Positions 1 through 9,197 are shown, counted from the first letter of the stretch. The stretch is DNA of 64,000 nucleotides from CALZJC01 sp963781065 (GCA_963781065.1 CAWAET010000005.1:372001-436000), one strand, 5' to 3'. Notes: generated from the sequence alone by a model not told the origin. A program made the numbers and translations.

Positions 1-386
1 TGCGAGACGCCGATCGGCAGCTGCTTGCCCTCCTCGAACAGCAGGCCGAGCGAGGCGTAACCGCCCGGCAGCATGTCGGGGCAGATCTCGGGCAGTACGG
101 CGAGGATCGGCTCGGGCGGCAGCAGGCCGCCGATCGCGTCCATCAGCGATCCTCCGGGCTCGCTGCCGATCGAGCCGTACTTGTAGTGCTCGGCCGTGTC
201 GTTGTAGTCCACCGGCCGATCGGCCAGGAAGTTCCACAGTGCCCAGGCGACGACCAGCGCCAGGATGATCAGGGCGATCAGGAGGAGCCGGCGGCGAGCG
301 CGATAGATGTGCTCGTCGACGGCGCTCGATCGCACCGCGTCGGTGAGGACCTTGGTCGACGTCCGGGTACGAGTCTGCTTGCTCAT
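1..386 (-). CDS. N-terminal part of a RoxA/MauG-like cytochrome c, cut by the window edge
   Basis: Only about 128 N-terminal residues are visible; the rest lies beyond base 1. A positively charged start (MSKQTRTRTS) is followed by one hydrophobic segment at about residues 37-53, which predicts a membrane anchor with a periplasmic body. The next stretch includes EHYKYGSIGSEPGG and later GYASLGLLFEEGKQLPIG. I recognise this layout from RoxA-like di-heme cytochromes just before their first heme, but no CxxCH is reached here. It lies 42 bases downstream of the flavin oxidoreductase on the same strand, so co-transcription is likely. The family call is from memory of the motif and is moderate. Confidence 0.55.
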   Translation of the reverse strand, partial: MSKQTRTRTSTKVLTDAVRSSAVDEHIYRARRRLLLIALIILALVVAWALWNFLADRPVDYNDTAEHYKYGSIGSEPGGSLMDAIGGLLPPEPILAVLPEICPDMLPGGYASLGLLFEEGKQLPIGVS

Positions 387-428
387 GAGTGCACCCCCGA
401 AAGATGTTCAGTGGCTCGGCTCATCGGC

Positions 429-1829
429 TCAGGCGGCGGCCGAGGGATGGCTCGGGCAGCCCTGGTCGTTGAAGTGCGGCGGATCGTAGACGGTCATCAC
501 GTCGCGGATCATGGCGTCATAGTCGCCGTCGAAGCGGTCGAGGTCGTAGCAGCCGAGCGGGTTGGCGATGGCGTTGACCAGGCAGCGGTTGCAGAACGAG
601 CAGGGCTTGTCGGGCAGCCGGTGGCCCGCCGCGAGGATCTTGGGCAGGTCGTTGTTGGCGATCAGCGGCCGGGCGATGGCGAAGCCGTCGCAGGAGCCGT
701 CTTCGAGCCACTGGCTCATCAGCTGGCCGTCCTGGAAGCCGCCGGTGTTGATCACCGGGAATCTCCGCTCACTCTCCCCTTCCCGCTTGTAGCCCCTCTC
801 GTCGAGCGCCTGCTTGATGGATCGGCAGAGCTCGATGCTGACGCCCTCGAGCGGATAGCGCTTCTTCACCCGGTTCCAGAGGAAGAGGAAGACCGGGCGC
901 AGGATCTTGTAGTGGAACATCACGTAGTTGAAGAATCCCCGCACGCCGCTCGACTGCATGCCGCCGTACCACCAGTTGAGCTCGTCGGGCGGGAAGCCGC
1001 CGGGCGGCACCAGCGGATGGGGAAAGAGGCTGCCGGCGGAAACGTGCAGCCCGTCGGCGCCGTCTTCCTCGACCCACTTGCAGATCTGGGTGTACTCCTC
1101 GAGGGTGTTGCCCTTCTTCTCCCAGAAGTAGAGCGCGTTGTTCTCGTCGATGGCGTTCATCTTGACCTGCATGTGGAAGTCGTCGCCGACCTCGTTGCGG
1201 ATCGCCGCCATGACCTCCTTCAGGAACCGGTAGCGGTTTCTCAGTGAGCCGCCGTACTCGTCCTTGCGGTCGTTGATCGCCGAGCTCAGGAACTGGGTGA
1301 ACAGGTAGCCGTGCGAGGCATGCAGCTCGACGCCGTCGAGCCCGGCCTCGCGGGCGCGCCGGGCGCCGTCGGCGAAGTACTGGACCAGCTGGGCGATCTG
1401 CTCCTTGGTCGCGGCCTGACAGAGCAGGCCGTGGAAGGTGTCCATGTTGTTGGTCGACGACAGGCTCAGGTTGCGCGCGTTCTCGACCCCGCCAACGTCG
1501 CGCTGCCGGCCCGAGTGGCTGAGCTGCATGATGAACTTGCAGCCGTGCTCGTGGGCCGCCTCGCCAACCGCCCGCCAGAACGGGATCTTGTCGTCGTTGT
1601 CGATCAGCGCGTAGTTGGGCAGGATCCGGCCGCGGATGTGGACCGGCACGAACGACGAGATGATCGCTCCACAGCCGCCGCGGGCGAATTTGGTCTCCCA
1701 GTTGATCCGCGCCTGGGTCCCGGAGCCGTTGTAGTTGTCCCACCGACCCGAGATGCTGGATCGGAAGATCCGGTTCTTGACGGTGAGATTGCGAAACTCC
1801 AGCGGCTGAAAGATGACGTCGTTATCCAT
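429..1829 (-). CDS. Old Yellow Enzyme family NADH:flavin oxidoreductase
   Basis: A 466-residue protein predicted to reduce activated C=C bonds with FMN in a TIM barrel. Family signatures are the N-terminal phrase FQPLEFRNLTVKNRI, LSHSGRQ near residue 107, and HASHGYLFTQFLS near residue 172, whose histidines bind the substrate in this family. A cysteine cluster (CSFCNRC, then a further Cys after ten residues) near the C terminus resembles the 4Fe-4S region of 2,4-dienoyl-CoA reductases. The FAD/NAD domain that follows it in those enzymes is absent. The start has an upstream GGGGGG run as a possible ribosome site. The cytochrome-like gene follows closely, which suggests a shared redox role; the substrate cannot be told. 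Confidence 0.85.
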   Translation of the reverse strand: MDNDVIFQPLEFRNLTVKNRIFRSSISGRWDNYNGSGTQARINWETKFARGGCGAIISSFVPVHIRGRILPNYALIDNDDKIPFWRAVGEAAHEHGCKFIMQLSHSGRQRDVGGVENARNLSLSSTNNMDTFHGLLCQAATKEQIAQLVQYFADGARRAREAGLDGVELHASHGYLFTQFLSSAINDRKDEYGGSLRNRYRFLKEVMAAIRNEVGDDFHMQVKMNAIDENNALYFWEKKGNTLEEYTQICKWVEEDGADGLHVSAGSLFPHPLVPPGGFPPDELNWWYGGMQSSGVRGFFNYVMFHYKILRPVFLFLWNRVKKRYPLEGVSIELCRSIKQALDERGYKREGESERRFPVINTGGFQDGQLMSQWLEDGSCDGFAIARPLIANNDLPKILAAGHRLPDKPCSFCNRCLVNAIANPLGCYDLDRFDGDYDAMIRDVMTVYDPPHFNDQGCPSHPSAAA

Positions 1830-2115
1830 GTTCGTCGCCCCCCGTTAGAAGTGCATCGCCCGGCCTTCCGGCCGGGTACAAGGCGCGCCGCCCGTTGGCG
1901 GCCGTCCCTTTGGGTTCAGATGGTGCGGGCGCAACATAGCATCAATCTCCGAGACCGCAAAGAGTGCCGGCGGCGGCCCTGCGCCACCCTGGCCGGGGTG
2001 GCCTGCAGGCGACAACCGGCCCCTCGAGCACGACCGGAGGCGCAGCCCCGGCCCAGCAGGGCTGCGGCAACCGCCGCGATTCTGCCAACATAGGGCCCTC
2101 AACCAGGAGGCCGCC

Positions 2116-3096
2116 ATGCACCCACGACTCTTCGCCTGTCTCGTGCTCCTCGTCGCCGGCATGTCGCCCGCGGCGGCCGCCGAACGCCCCGTCAACACCT
2201 ACTCGATCGTCGCCCGCGACCCGGCCACCGGGGAGCTCGGCGTCGCCGTCCAGTCGCACTGGTTCTCGGTCGGCTCGGTGGTGACCTGGGCCGAGCCGGG
2301 GGTCGGCGCGGTGGCCACCCAGTCCTTCGTCGAGGTCTCCTACGGCCCGCTGGGGCTCGAGCTGATGCAGGCCGGCAAGACCGCCGAGCAGGCGCTGGCC
2401 GCCCTGCTGGCCGCCGACCCGCATCCCGAGGTGCGGCAGGTGGCGATGGTCGACCGGCACGGCAACGTCGCCGTGCACACCGGCGCCAGCTGTATCGCCG
2501 CCGCCGGCCACCAGACCGGCGAGCAGTACTCGGTGCAGGCCAACCTGATGGAGCGCGACACTGTCTGGGGGGCGATGGCGCGAGCCTACGAGGCCGCCGA
2601 GGGCGATCTGGCGGAACGGCTGATGGCGGCGCTCGAGGCGGCCCAGGCCGAGGGCGGCGACATCCGCGGCCGCCAGTCGGCGGCGATCCTGGTGGTGCCG
2701 GCGGCGGGCGAGGGCCGGCCTTGGCGCGAGACCACGGTCGACCTCAGGGTCGAGGACCATCCCCGGCCGCTCGAGGAGCTGCGGCGGCTGTTGCGGGTCC
2801 ACCGCGCCTACCAGCACATGAACCGCGGCGACGAGCGCATGGCCGCCGAGGACGTCGCCGGCGCGCTCGAGGAGTACGCCGCGGCGGCCGGCCTCTACCC
2901 GGAGAACCAGGAGATCCGCTACTGGCAGGCGGTGACCATGGCCGGCTCCGGCCAGCTCGACGCCGCGCTGCCGGTCTTCGCCGCGGTCTTCGCCGCCGAG
3001 CCCCGCTGGCGCACCCTGACGCCGCGCCTGGTGCCGGCCGGCCTGTTGCCCGACGACCCCACGGTCCTCGAGCGGATCCTGGCGGCGGGCCGCTAG
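2116..3096 (+). CDS. Exported DUF1028 family protein with TPR-like tail
   Basis: A 326-residue protein with a signal peptide (about residues 1-22, ending AAAA). It is followed by the DUF1028 core, including NTYSIVARDPATGELGVAVQS, GVGAVATQS and the glycine-rich middle with DRHGNVAVHTG. DUF1028 proteins have an Ntn-hydrolase-like fold and are often called putative peptidases, without firm biochemistry. Residues after about 225 form an alpha-helical tail reminiscent of TPR units (AYQHMNRGDERMAAEDVAGA). A strong Shine-Dalgarno, AGGAGG, lies seven bases before ATG. The gene stands alone between divergent or convergent neighbours. Confidence 0.85.
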   Translation: MHPRLFACLVLLVAGMSPAAAAERPVNTYSIVARDPATGELGVAVQSHWFSVGSVVTWAEPGVGAVATQSFVEVSYGPLGLELMQAGKTAEQALAALLAADPHPEVRQVAMVDRHGNVAVHTGASCIAAAGHQTGEQYSVQANLMERDTVWGAMARAYEAAEGDLAERLMAALEAAQAEGGDIRGRQSAAILVVPAAGEGRPWRETTVDLRVEDHPRPLEELRRLLRVHRAYQHMNRGDERMAAEDVAGALEEYAAAAGLYPENQEIRYWQAVTMAGSGQLDAALPVFAAVFAAEPRWRTLTPRLVPAGLLPDDPTVLERILAAGR

Positions 3097-3160
3097 CACC
3101 GACCCTCGACCAGGCTTACGACGCGAATCCGCGGGACTCGCCCCGGTCGGCCATCGACCG

Positions 3161-3205
3161 GGTGGCTGGGGACCTGGTGGCTGGGGACTTGGTGGCTGGG
3201 GACTT
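3161..3205. repeat. Three tandem copies of a 15-bp unit
   Basis: The unit GGTGGCTGGGGACYT occurs three times head to tail just after the DUF1028 gene. Copies differ only at base 14. No gene covers it. Confidence 0.85.
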
Positions 3206-3220
3206 GGTGCGCGTAGGGCC

Positions 3221-3396
3221 GGCCGGCTCGGAGGGGTGGGATGGGGTCTCCTCCGGACGGCTCGTTTCGGTCGGACTTTGGGGGGTGGCTCTCGCCTCTG
3301 CGTTCCTCGCTGCCGCCGGCGGTGGACTGCGAGCATGCCTGCCCGCGCTCGTCACGATGCCGTCGGAGACCCCATCCCACCCCTCTGACGCCGGCC
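3221..3396. repeat. Long imperfect inverted repeat in non-coding DNA
   Basis: Arms at 3221-3261 and 3359-3396 are reverse complements. They share an uninterrupted 21-bp core (3231-3251) with a few mismatches around it, and are separated by about 97 bases. There is no coding content inside. It could be a non-autonomous mobile element or a large hairpin; no target duplication is evident. Confidence 0.7.
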
Positions 3397-3446
3397 TCCG
3401 GTGTTGGCAGCTGAGAGTGCCCACGTCGATCGCGGAGGCGGCCACC

Positions 3447-3751
3447 GCAGGGCGGAGCCGGAGTGGGCGCCCCCGGGGAGCGAAGCCTTGGCTGCGAGCG
3501 CAGCGACCGGGGAGCGACCACGTAGGCGGAGCCCGGCCCTCATGCGCCACAGCAGGGCGTAGCCGGAGTGGGCGCCCCGCGAGGAGCGAAGCATAAACAT
3601 ACGTAGCGAAGCGACCGCGGGGCGACCCGTAGGCGAAGCCCGGCCCCCGTGCACAAGCGCGGGGCGTAGCCGGAGTGGGCGCCCCCGAGCAGCGAAGCCT
3701 TGGCTGCGAGCGCAGCGACCGGGGTGCGACCACGCAGGCGAAGCCCGGCCC
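3447..3751. repeat. Three copies of a ~90-bp GC-rich intergenic repeat
   Basis: Copies lie at about 3447-3539, 3551-3646 and 3657-3751. Each begins GGGCGKAGCCGGAGTGGGCG and ends AGGCGRAGCCCGGCC. The middle copy is the most diverged. All are rich in the heptamer GCGAAGC and close variants (GCGGAGC, GCGTAGC). Apparent reading frames through it are low-complexity and repeat-derived, so I call the 680-base gap 3097-3776 non-coding. Confidence 0.8.
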
Positions 3752-3776
3752 GCGTGCACCTGGGTCGAGGGCAGCT

Positions 3777-4148
3777 TCAGTGAATCGCGTGCTCGGACCC
3801 GCGCGACTCGTCTTCGTCGAACGCGTGCGACAGGACAAAGAAGTAGGCCGCCGTGCGCTCCGACTCGCTCTCGCTGACCAGCTCGAAGAGAAACTCGCCT
3901 TCCCGCTCCTCGCCCAGCGCCTGGGCATAGGCCACCCGTTCGCTGTCGACCACCACCTCGCCCAGCAGCCGCTTGCCACGGATCACCTGGACGAAGACCA
4001 GCGTGCCATCGGCGGCGAAGTGCCAGTGCAGGTCGTCGTCGTCGAACAGCGCCGTGTCGGGCGTCCCCGCCCGCAGGATGCAGTTGGGGTGCAGCAGCAG
4101 CCAATTCCAGAAGGTCTCGAACGGCAGGGTGGCGAGAGGGTCGGGCAT
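3777..4148 (-). CDS. Conserved-looking cytosolic protein of unknown function
   Basis: A 123-residue acidic protein without signal peptide or membrane segment. I placed the start at MPDPLATLPF because AGAGGAG lies seven bases before that ATG; a longer frame upstream has no ribosome site. Features are an aromatic patch (FETFWNWLLLHPN), a DDDD turn before LHWHFAADG, and a C-terminal Ser/Glu-rich helix. I do not recognise the family. It is divergent from the transglycosylase gene, with about 170 bases between them that should hold both promoters. Confidence 0.6.
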   Translation of the reverse strand: MPDPLATLPFETFWNWLLLHPNCILRAGTPDTALFDDDDLHWHFAADGTLVFVQVIRGKRLLGEVVVDSERVAYAQALGEEREGEFLFELVSESESERTAAYFFVLSHAFDEDESRGSEHAIH

Positions 4149-4317
4149 GGTCATCTCCTCTAGTCTGCCACGGACGGCCCAGCCGGGCAGCGGCAGACCA
4201 CACCCGCCCGCCGGCCGGATGGCATGAAGACCATCACGGCCGAGCTCGAGCCCTGACATAATCCGCCCGCCTCCGGGAGCCGTAGACAGTCGCGGGGCGA
4301 GGGGGATGAGGACCGAG

Positions 4318-5853
4318 ATGAAAGCCACACGCCGCACCACCACGCTCCTGGGCGCGGCGCTGCTCGCCGCCGCCTGCTCGACGGCGCCGGCGCCGCGGAC
4401 GGCGCCGCCGCTGCCCGCGACCGCCGCCGCCGAGCCCGCCCCCGCGACGTCGCCGCCCGCCGGCGGCGACGAGAGCGAAGCGCAGACTCGGGCGCTGGCG
4501 CAGCTCTACGCCGACCTCCAGTCCCAGATCGACGCCTTCGAGAGCGGCATCGCGCTGCTCCAGGAGGGGCGCGAAGAGCTCGGCATGGCCCAGCTCGCGG
4601 CCGCCGGCTCGCGCATCCGCACCGGCGCCGCCGCCTGCGCCGACATGGCCGGCTGCGACCTCGACCTGTTCATCAGCGCCTACGACTACCTGCTCGACGA
4701 GCAGAGCGAAGCGCTGAGATCGCAGGGCTTCCGGCTGGCCGAGGCCGAGGCGACACCGGTCGAGGAATCGCCGCGGGAGGAAGGAACCGCGCCGTTCCGC
4801 GGCGACGTGGGCGAGATCGAGCGTTCGGTGAACCTGTTCAAGGGCACCGACCTGAGCCAGCTGATCGAGCTCAACGGGCCGGTACGGGCGGCGCTCGACG
4901 ACTGGCTCACCTGGATGCGGCCCAACCTCAAGACCGCCTGGGGCAACTACCAGTATCTGCGCCCGCAGATGGCGCCGATCTACGAGCGCGCCGACCTGCC
5001 CGAGGCGCTGCTGTTCGGCATCCTGGCCGCCGAGAGCGGCGGCAAGGTCCACGCCTACTCGCGCGCCGGCGCCGCCGGGCCGCTGCAGTTCATGCGCGCC
5101 ACCGGCCAACGCTACGGTCTGGTAGTCAAGGACGGCTTCGACCTGCGCTACGACCCCGAGGCCGCCACCCGCGCCAACGTCGCCTATCTCAGCCGGTACC
5201 TGACCGCCTTCAACGACAGCCTGGAGAAGGTGCTGGCCGCCTACAACGGCGGCGAGGCCCGCATGGGGCGGATCTACCGGCGCTATGGCGAGACCCCATT
5301 CTGGGACCGCCGGGTCTACTACCAGTTCCCGCGCGAGACCCGCGAGTACGTGCCGCGGGTCCTCGCCGCCGCCTGGCTGTTTCTGCACCCGGAGCGCTAC
5401 GGTCTCGAGCTCGAGCAGATCGACCCGGCAACCGCCACCCTCGAGCCCCGTGCGCCCATCGCCCTGGGCGAGCTGGCCGTCTGCCTGGGCGAGGCGGGCG
5501 ACAAGCCGGACGGCTGGTTCCGTACCCTGCGCAACCTCAACCCCGAGCTCGGGCCCGGCGACCGGGTCGAGCCGGGTGAGCGGCTGATCGTCCCCGTCGC
5601 GCTGGTGGCCGCCTATGAAGAGCTCTGCATCGACAGCGAGCTGTTGGCCGAGAGCCGTCTGATGCACGACGCCAACTACCCGGAGCGGCCGGAGATGATC
5701 CCCTACACGGTGCGCCAGGGAGATACCCTGGGCCGCATCGCCTCCAGGTTCCCCTGCGTCAACGTGCGAGAGCTGGCGGCGGTAAACGAGATCCGGCCGC
5801 CGCGCTACGTGATCCGCGCCGGCCAGCAGCTGAAGATCCCGGCCTGCGGCTAG
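4318..5853 (+). CDS. mltD: MltD-like membrane-bound lytic murein transglycosylase
   Basis: A 511-residue lipoprotein predicted to cleave peptidoglycan glycan strands in the periplasm. The signal ends in a lipobox (LLAAAC). A Pro/Ala linker and helical region precede the SLT domain at about residues 215-345. The catalytic Glu lies in LAAESGG, followed by AAGPLQFM and the later AAYNGGEARM, all diagnostic of family 1 transglycosylases. A LysM domain closes the protein (YTVRQGDTLGRIASRF ... AGQQLKIP). The second ATG (4318) is preferred because it starts a normal lipoprotein n-region, MKATRRTTT; an in-frame ATG at 4306 is possible. A possible -10 CATAAT lies at 4257-4262. Confidence 0.9.
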   Translation: MKATRRTTTLLGAALLAAACSTAPAPRTAPPLPATAAAEPAPATSPPAGGDESEAQTRALAQLYADLQSQIDAFESGIALLQEGREELGMAQLAAAGSRIRTGAAACADMAGCDLDLFISAYDYLLDEQSEALRSQGFRLAEAEATPVEESPREEGTAPFRGDVGEIERSVNLFKGTDLSQLIELNGPVRAALDDWLTWMRPNLKTAWGNYQYLRPQMAPIYERADLPEALLFGILAAESGGKVHAYSRAGAAGPLQFMRATGQRYGLVVKDGFDLRYDPEAATRANVAYLSRYLTAFNDSLEKVLAAYNGGEARMGRIYRRYGETPFWDRRVYYQFPRETREYVPRVLAAAWLFLHPERYGLELEQIDPATATLEPRAPIALGELAVCLGEAGDKPDGWFRTLRNLNPELGPGDRVEPGERLIVPVALVAAYEELCIDSELLAESRLMHDANYPERPEMIPYTVRQGDTLGRIASRFPCVNVRELAAVNEIRPPRYVIRAGQQLKIPACG

Positions 5854-5866
5854 GGTGCCCGCGTTC

Positions 5867-5886
5867 CCTGCCCGCCGGCGGGCAGG
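5867..5886. terminator. Perfect 20-bp palindrome, probable terminator
   Basis: CCTGCCCGCCGGCGGGCAGG, 13 bases after the transglycosylase stop, can fold into an 8-bp stem with a CCGG loop. There is no U tract, as is common in very GC-rich genomes. Confidence 0.6.
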
Positions 5887-5950
5887 CGCGACGCTGCCGA
5901 CGTGCGCGCTCACTCGGGGGCGCAGCGTTGATACTCTTGCAACTCCCCTG

Positions 5951-6991
5951 ATGGCCGCCGAGACACCCAACGACACGAGCGGCGCCCGCGAGACGCCACG
6001 CCAGCCACCGACCGGCTGGCCGGCCAAGGTGCCGGCAATCGTCCTCGCCGGCGACAAGCGCGGCAGCCATCCGGTCTTCGGCGCCAACAAGAACCTGCTC
6101 GAGGTGGGCGGCGAGCCCATCGTGCGCCACGTGGTGCGGATCCTGCTCGAGGTCGAGCAGATCGAGGCGGTCTACGCGGTCGGCCCCGAGGCCGAGACCC
6201 GGCAAGCCCTCGAGGGGCTCGCGGCGCCGGCCCACCGACCGGTGCACGTCGTGCCCCAGCGCGAGACCATCGTCCAGAACTGCTGGCAGGGCCTGCGCCA
6301 CGCCATCGGCGTCGCCCCCGACGCCGACCGCGCGAGCCTCAAGGCCGCCCACGGCGATGCCGTTGCGCTGGTGCTGCCGGGCGACCTCCCCTTCCTCGAC
6401 CCGGCCGAGGTGCGGCACTTCCTGCGCCATGCCGACATGCGGCGCTACGACTACGTGCTCGGCCTGACGCCGATCGAGACCCTCAACCGGGTGGTGCACG
6501 AGGCCAAGGTGCCCGGCCTGCGCAAGCCCGCCCTGCACATGGCGGAGGGGCGGGTGCGGCAGAACAACCTGCACCTGATCCGGCCGTTCGCCATCCGCCA
6601 CCTGGAGTACTTCGACCGCTTCTACGAGCATCGCTACCAGAAGGAGTTCTGGAACACGGTGCGGGTTCTCTGGGCGGTCCTGCGGGCGAGCGGCGGCATC
6701 TCGCGGCCGGTGGGTTACTACCTGTTCGCCCAGTCCGCCATGCGATTCGAGCTGGCGGGCTTCGAGCGCGTCGCCGCCTGGTTTCGCCGGCGAGTGCCCA
6801 CCGCCGGGATGTGCGCCGCCATCAGCCGCTTCAGCGGCTGCCGCTTCGGGGTGCTGACCGGCCCCAGCGCCGGCGCGGCCCTCGACGTCGACAGCGAGCG
6901 CGACCTCGAGCTCACCCGTACCCACCTCCGCCATCTGCGCGACGTGCTGGCGGCCGGCTGGGCCGGTGCCGCTCCGGTCGAGCCGGGCTAG
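5951..6991 (+). CDS. MobA-like nucleotidyltransferase domain protein
   Basis: A 346-residue cytosolic protein with a GT-A type NTP-transferase domain. The N terminus has PAIVLAGDKRGSHPVFGANKNLLEVGG, a variant of the LAGGxSxRxGxxK nucleotide loop, followed by PIVRHVV and VLPGDLPFLDP (a metal-binding Asp in this fold). The C-terminal third is specific to this subgroup and unassigned. The start at 5951 gives MAAETPND directly before the domain. GATACT at 5930-5935 would place the transcript start only about nine bases upstream. Its stop abuts that of the convergent propeller gene with no space. The substrate could be a sugar, cofactor or lipid head group. Confidence 0.7.
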   Translation: MAAETPNDTSGARETPRQPPTGWPAKVPAIVLAGDKRGSHPVFGANKNLLEVGGEPIVRHVVRILLEVEQIEAVYAVGPEAETRQALEGLAAPAHRPVHVVPQRETIVQNCWQGLRHAIGVAPDADRASLKAAHGDAVALVLPGDLPFLDPAEVRHFLRHADMRRYDYVLGLTPIETLNRVVHEAKVPGLRKPALHMAEGRVRQNNLHLIRPFAIRHLEYFDRFYEHRYQKEFWNTVRVLWAVLRASGGISRPVGYYLFAQSAMRFELAGFERVAAWFRRRVPTAGMCAAISRFSGCRFGVLTGPSAGAALDVDSERDLELTRTHLRHLRDVLAAGWAGAAPVEPG

Positions 6992-8245
6992 CTACGGCGA
7001 CGCGCCGGCGGCCAACGGCAGCTCGACGGCCAGGATCCGCTCGCGGTCGCGGGCGTACAGCCGGTTGCCCGCCAGCGCCGGCACGGTCCAGCTCTGGGCG
7101 CCCATCAGCTGGGTCTCCGCCAGGACCACCGGGCCGTCCGCCCCGAGCTCGAACAGCAGCAGCCGGCCCTCGGCCTCGAGCGCCAGGAGCCGGTCGCCGA
7201 CGCGCAGGTAGCTGGCGCGGCCGATGGTCCGGCTCCTCCAAGCCAGCTCGCCGGTGCCGGCGTCGACGGCCGCCGCCATCACGCCGCTGCGGCCGGTCGA
7301 GGCGAAGAAGCGATCGCCGACCCGCAGGGCGTTGGTGAAGTGAATGGCCATGCGCTTGCTGTGCCACAGCTCTTCGACCCGGGTGGCCGACCCGTCACGC
7401 GACAGCCGGAGCAGTCGGCTGCCGCCGTTGTAGGACGAGGAGACGAAGACGGTGCCATCGACTCCGGCGACCGGAGTCGAGATGTTGTAGGGGCCGAGCA
7501 CCTTGTGGGGGTGGCGCCACAGCAGGGAGCCGTCGTCGGGATCGAGCCCCACGACCTCGTCCTGGACGAAGATCACCATCTGGCTCTCGCCGCCCACCTG
7601 CATCACGATCGGCGACGACTGGGCGCTGTCGAACCGCTCGCTCTCCCAGACCACGGCGCCGTCGGCCGCGGCAAAGGCAACCGCTCCGGGCGCCTCGCCG
7701 CCGACCGGCACGATCACGGTCTCGCCCCAGGCGATCGGGCTGGCGCCGTAGCCGCGACGCAGCCGAAAGCCGCCATGGTCACGCCACAGATCCTGACGCC
7801 ACAGCTTCTCGCCGGTGGCGGCGTCGAGGGCCAGCAGCTGGCCGGTCGTGCCGACCGTGAAGATCCGCCCGGCGGCCGCAAGCGGCGTCGCGTGCGGTCC
7901 CGGGCCGTAGTTGAGCCGCATGCCGTCGGGGCGCGGCGCCTCGTAGCGGTGCGACCAGATCTCCTCCCCCGTCGCCGCCTCGAGCGCCACCACGACCTCC
8001 TCGTCGCCCTCGCCATAGAGGGTGAAGAGCCGGTCGCCGACGACCGCGATGCCGGAGTAGCCCTCACCCAGCGGCCGCGACCAGATTGGCTCGAGGCCGC
8101 CCTCCGGCCAGTCCGTGGCCAGCCCCGGATCGGTCACCTGGAAATCCCGTCCGGGGCCGCCCCACTGCGGCCAGTCCTGGGCGGCGGCGACGGCGGCCCA
8201 AAGAGCCACGAAAAGTGCGATCGAGAAGCGGTTCGAGTTTGGCAT
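6992..8245 (-). CDS. Exported PQQ-like beta-propeller protein
   Basis: A 417-residue protein with a Sec signal peptide (cleavage likely after VAAAQ) and a seven- or eight-bladed PQQ-like propeller. Repeated blade signatures include LYGEGDEEVVVALEAATGEE, LLALDAATGEKLW, VVGLDPDDGSLLW and MAAAVDAGTGELAW. The opening DWPQWGGPGRDF is typical of BamB/PQQ-like proteins in Acidobacteriota and Planctomycetota. No heme motif or evident PQQ-ligand set is visible, so a scaffold or binding role is more likely than a dehydrogenase. It is convergent with the nucleotidyltransferase gene and divergent from the next secreted protein. Confidence 0.8.
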   Translation of the reverse strand: MPNSNRFSIALFVALWAAVAAAQDWPQWGGPGRDFQVTDPGLATDWPEGGLEPIWSRPLGEGYSGIAVVGDRLFTLYGEGDEEVVVALEAATGEEIWSHRYEAPRPDGMRLNYGPGPHATPLAAAGRIFTVGTTGQLLALDAATGEKLWRQDLWRDHGGFRLRRGYGASPIAWGETVIVPVGGEAPGAVAFAAADGAVVWESERFDSAQSSPIVMQVGGESQMVIFVQDEVVGLDPDDGSLLWRHPHKVLGPYNISTPVAGVDGTVFVSSSYNGGSRLLRLSRDGSATRVEELWHSKRMAIHFTNALRVGDRFFASTGRSGVMAAAVDAGTGELAWRSRTIGRASYLRVGDRLLALEAEGRLLLFELGADGPVVLAETQLMGAQSWTVPALAGNRLYARDRERILAVELPLAAGASP

Positions 8246-8393
8246 GCCTCCTCCTGGAGCCCCGCTTCGCCCCCCGCCCCGCTACGGATGCCGGCGCGGC
8301 CGGCCTGACGCGCTGTCCCCGCGAGGCATCCGCACCAGGAAGCCCCGGGAGGCATCCTGCAACCACCCCGCCGGGCGGCCCGAATTGACTCCC

Positions 8394-9197
8394 ATGAAAA
8401 TCACGCCCAGATCAGCCGCCCGCGTTCGCGCCGCCTCCCTGTCCGGTTCCCGCCGGGGCGGGCTGCTCCTGGCCCTGGCCGCCCTGGCTCTGGCTGCCCT
8501 GGCGCTGGCGGCGGCGGCCGCCGCTGAGCGCCGGCCGGCCGGCACCCCGGGGCCCGAGGCCGAAGCGCTGGCCAGCCGCATGCTGGCGGCGGTGAACGAG
8601 CCTGCCTGGCAGGCGACGGGCGCCGTCCGCTGGAGCTTTCGCGGCGACCGCGACCACCTGTGGGACCGCGACCGCGGCCTGGCCAGGGTGCGCTGGGGCA
8701 AGGTGGAAGTGCTGGTGGACCTCGCGGGTCGCGAGGGCATCGCGTCCGAGAACGGGCGCCGAATCCAGGGCGCACGGGCAGCCGCCCTCGTCGACAAGGC
8801 CTTCGCCCGCTGGACCAACGATTCGTTCTGGCTCAACCCGGTCGTCAAGATCTTCGACCCGGGCACCGAGCGCGGCCTGGTCCGCCTCGATGATGGCTCC
8901 GAAGCCCTGCTGGTGCAGTACACCACGGGCGGCCTGACGCCCGGCGACGCCTACCTCTGGCTGCTCGGCGCCGACGATCTGCCCGTCAGCTGGAAGATGT
9001 GGACCTCGAACCTGCCCAAGGGCGGCACCCGAGCGAGCTGGGAGTCCTGGGTCGAGCTCGGGACCGGTGCGCGCATCGCCACCACGCACAAGCTGGCGCT
9101 GGGCAGCGTGACGATCGGCGATCTCGCCGGCGCCGCCAATCTGGTGGAGCTCGAGCCCGGAGCCGATCCCTTCGCCGCCCTGCTGGCCGGCGACTGA
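8394..9197 (+). CDS. Exported conserved protein of unknown function
   Basis: A 267-residue protein with a long Ala/Leu signal segment (residues about 22-45). The mature part carries WSFRGDRDHLWDRDRGLARVRW and WTNDSFWLNPVVKIFDPGTER, a pattern I have seen in uncharacterised exported proteins that look like lipoprotein-carrier (LolA-like) half barrels; this likeness is weak. The start is MKITPRS at 8394, the first ATG before the signal peptide. It is followed by the NTF2-like lipoprotein gene after 128 bases, with a TACACT -10 candidate between them, so the two may be separate units. Confidence 0.6.
   Translation: MKITPRSAARVRAASLSGSRRGGLLLALAALALAALALAAAAAAERRPAGTPGPEAEALASRMLAAVNEPAWQATGAVRWSFRGDRDHLWDRDRGLARVRWGKVEVLVDLAGREGIASENGRRIQGARAAALVDKAFARWTNDSFWLNPVVKIFDPGTERGLVRLDDGSEALLVQYTTGGLTPGDAYLWLLGADDLPVSWKMWTSNLPKGGTRASWESWVELGTGARIATTHKLALGSVTIGDLAGAANLVELEPGADPFAALLAGD

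Noticed and set aside
3447..3751. CRISPR-like array
   Set aside because: The units are about 90 bp, contiguous and homologous throughout, without short repeats separated by unique spacers, and no cas gene is near.
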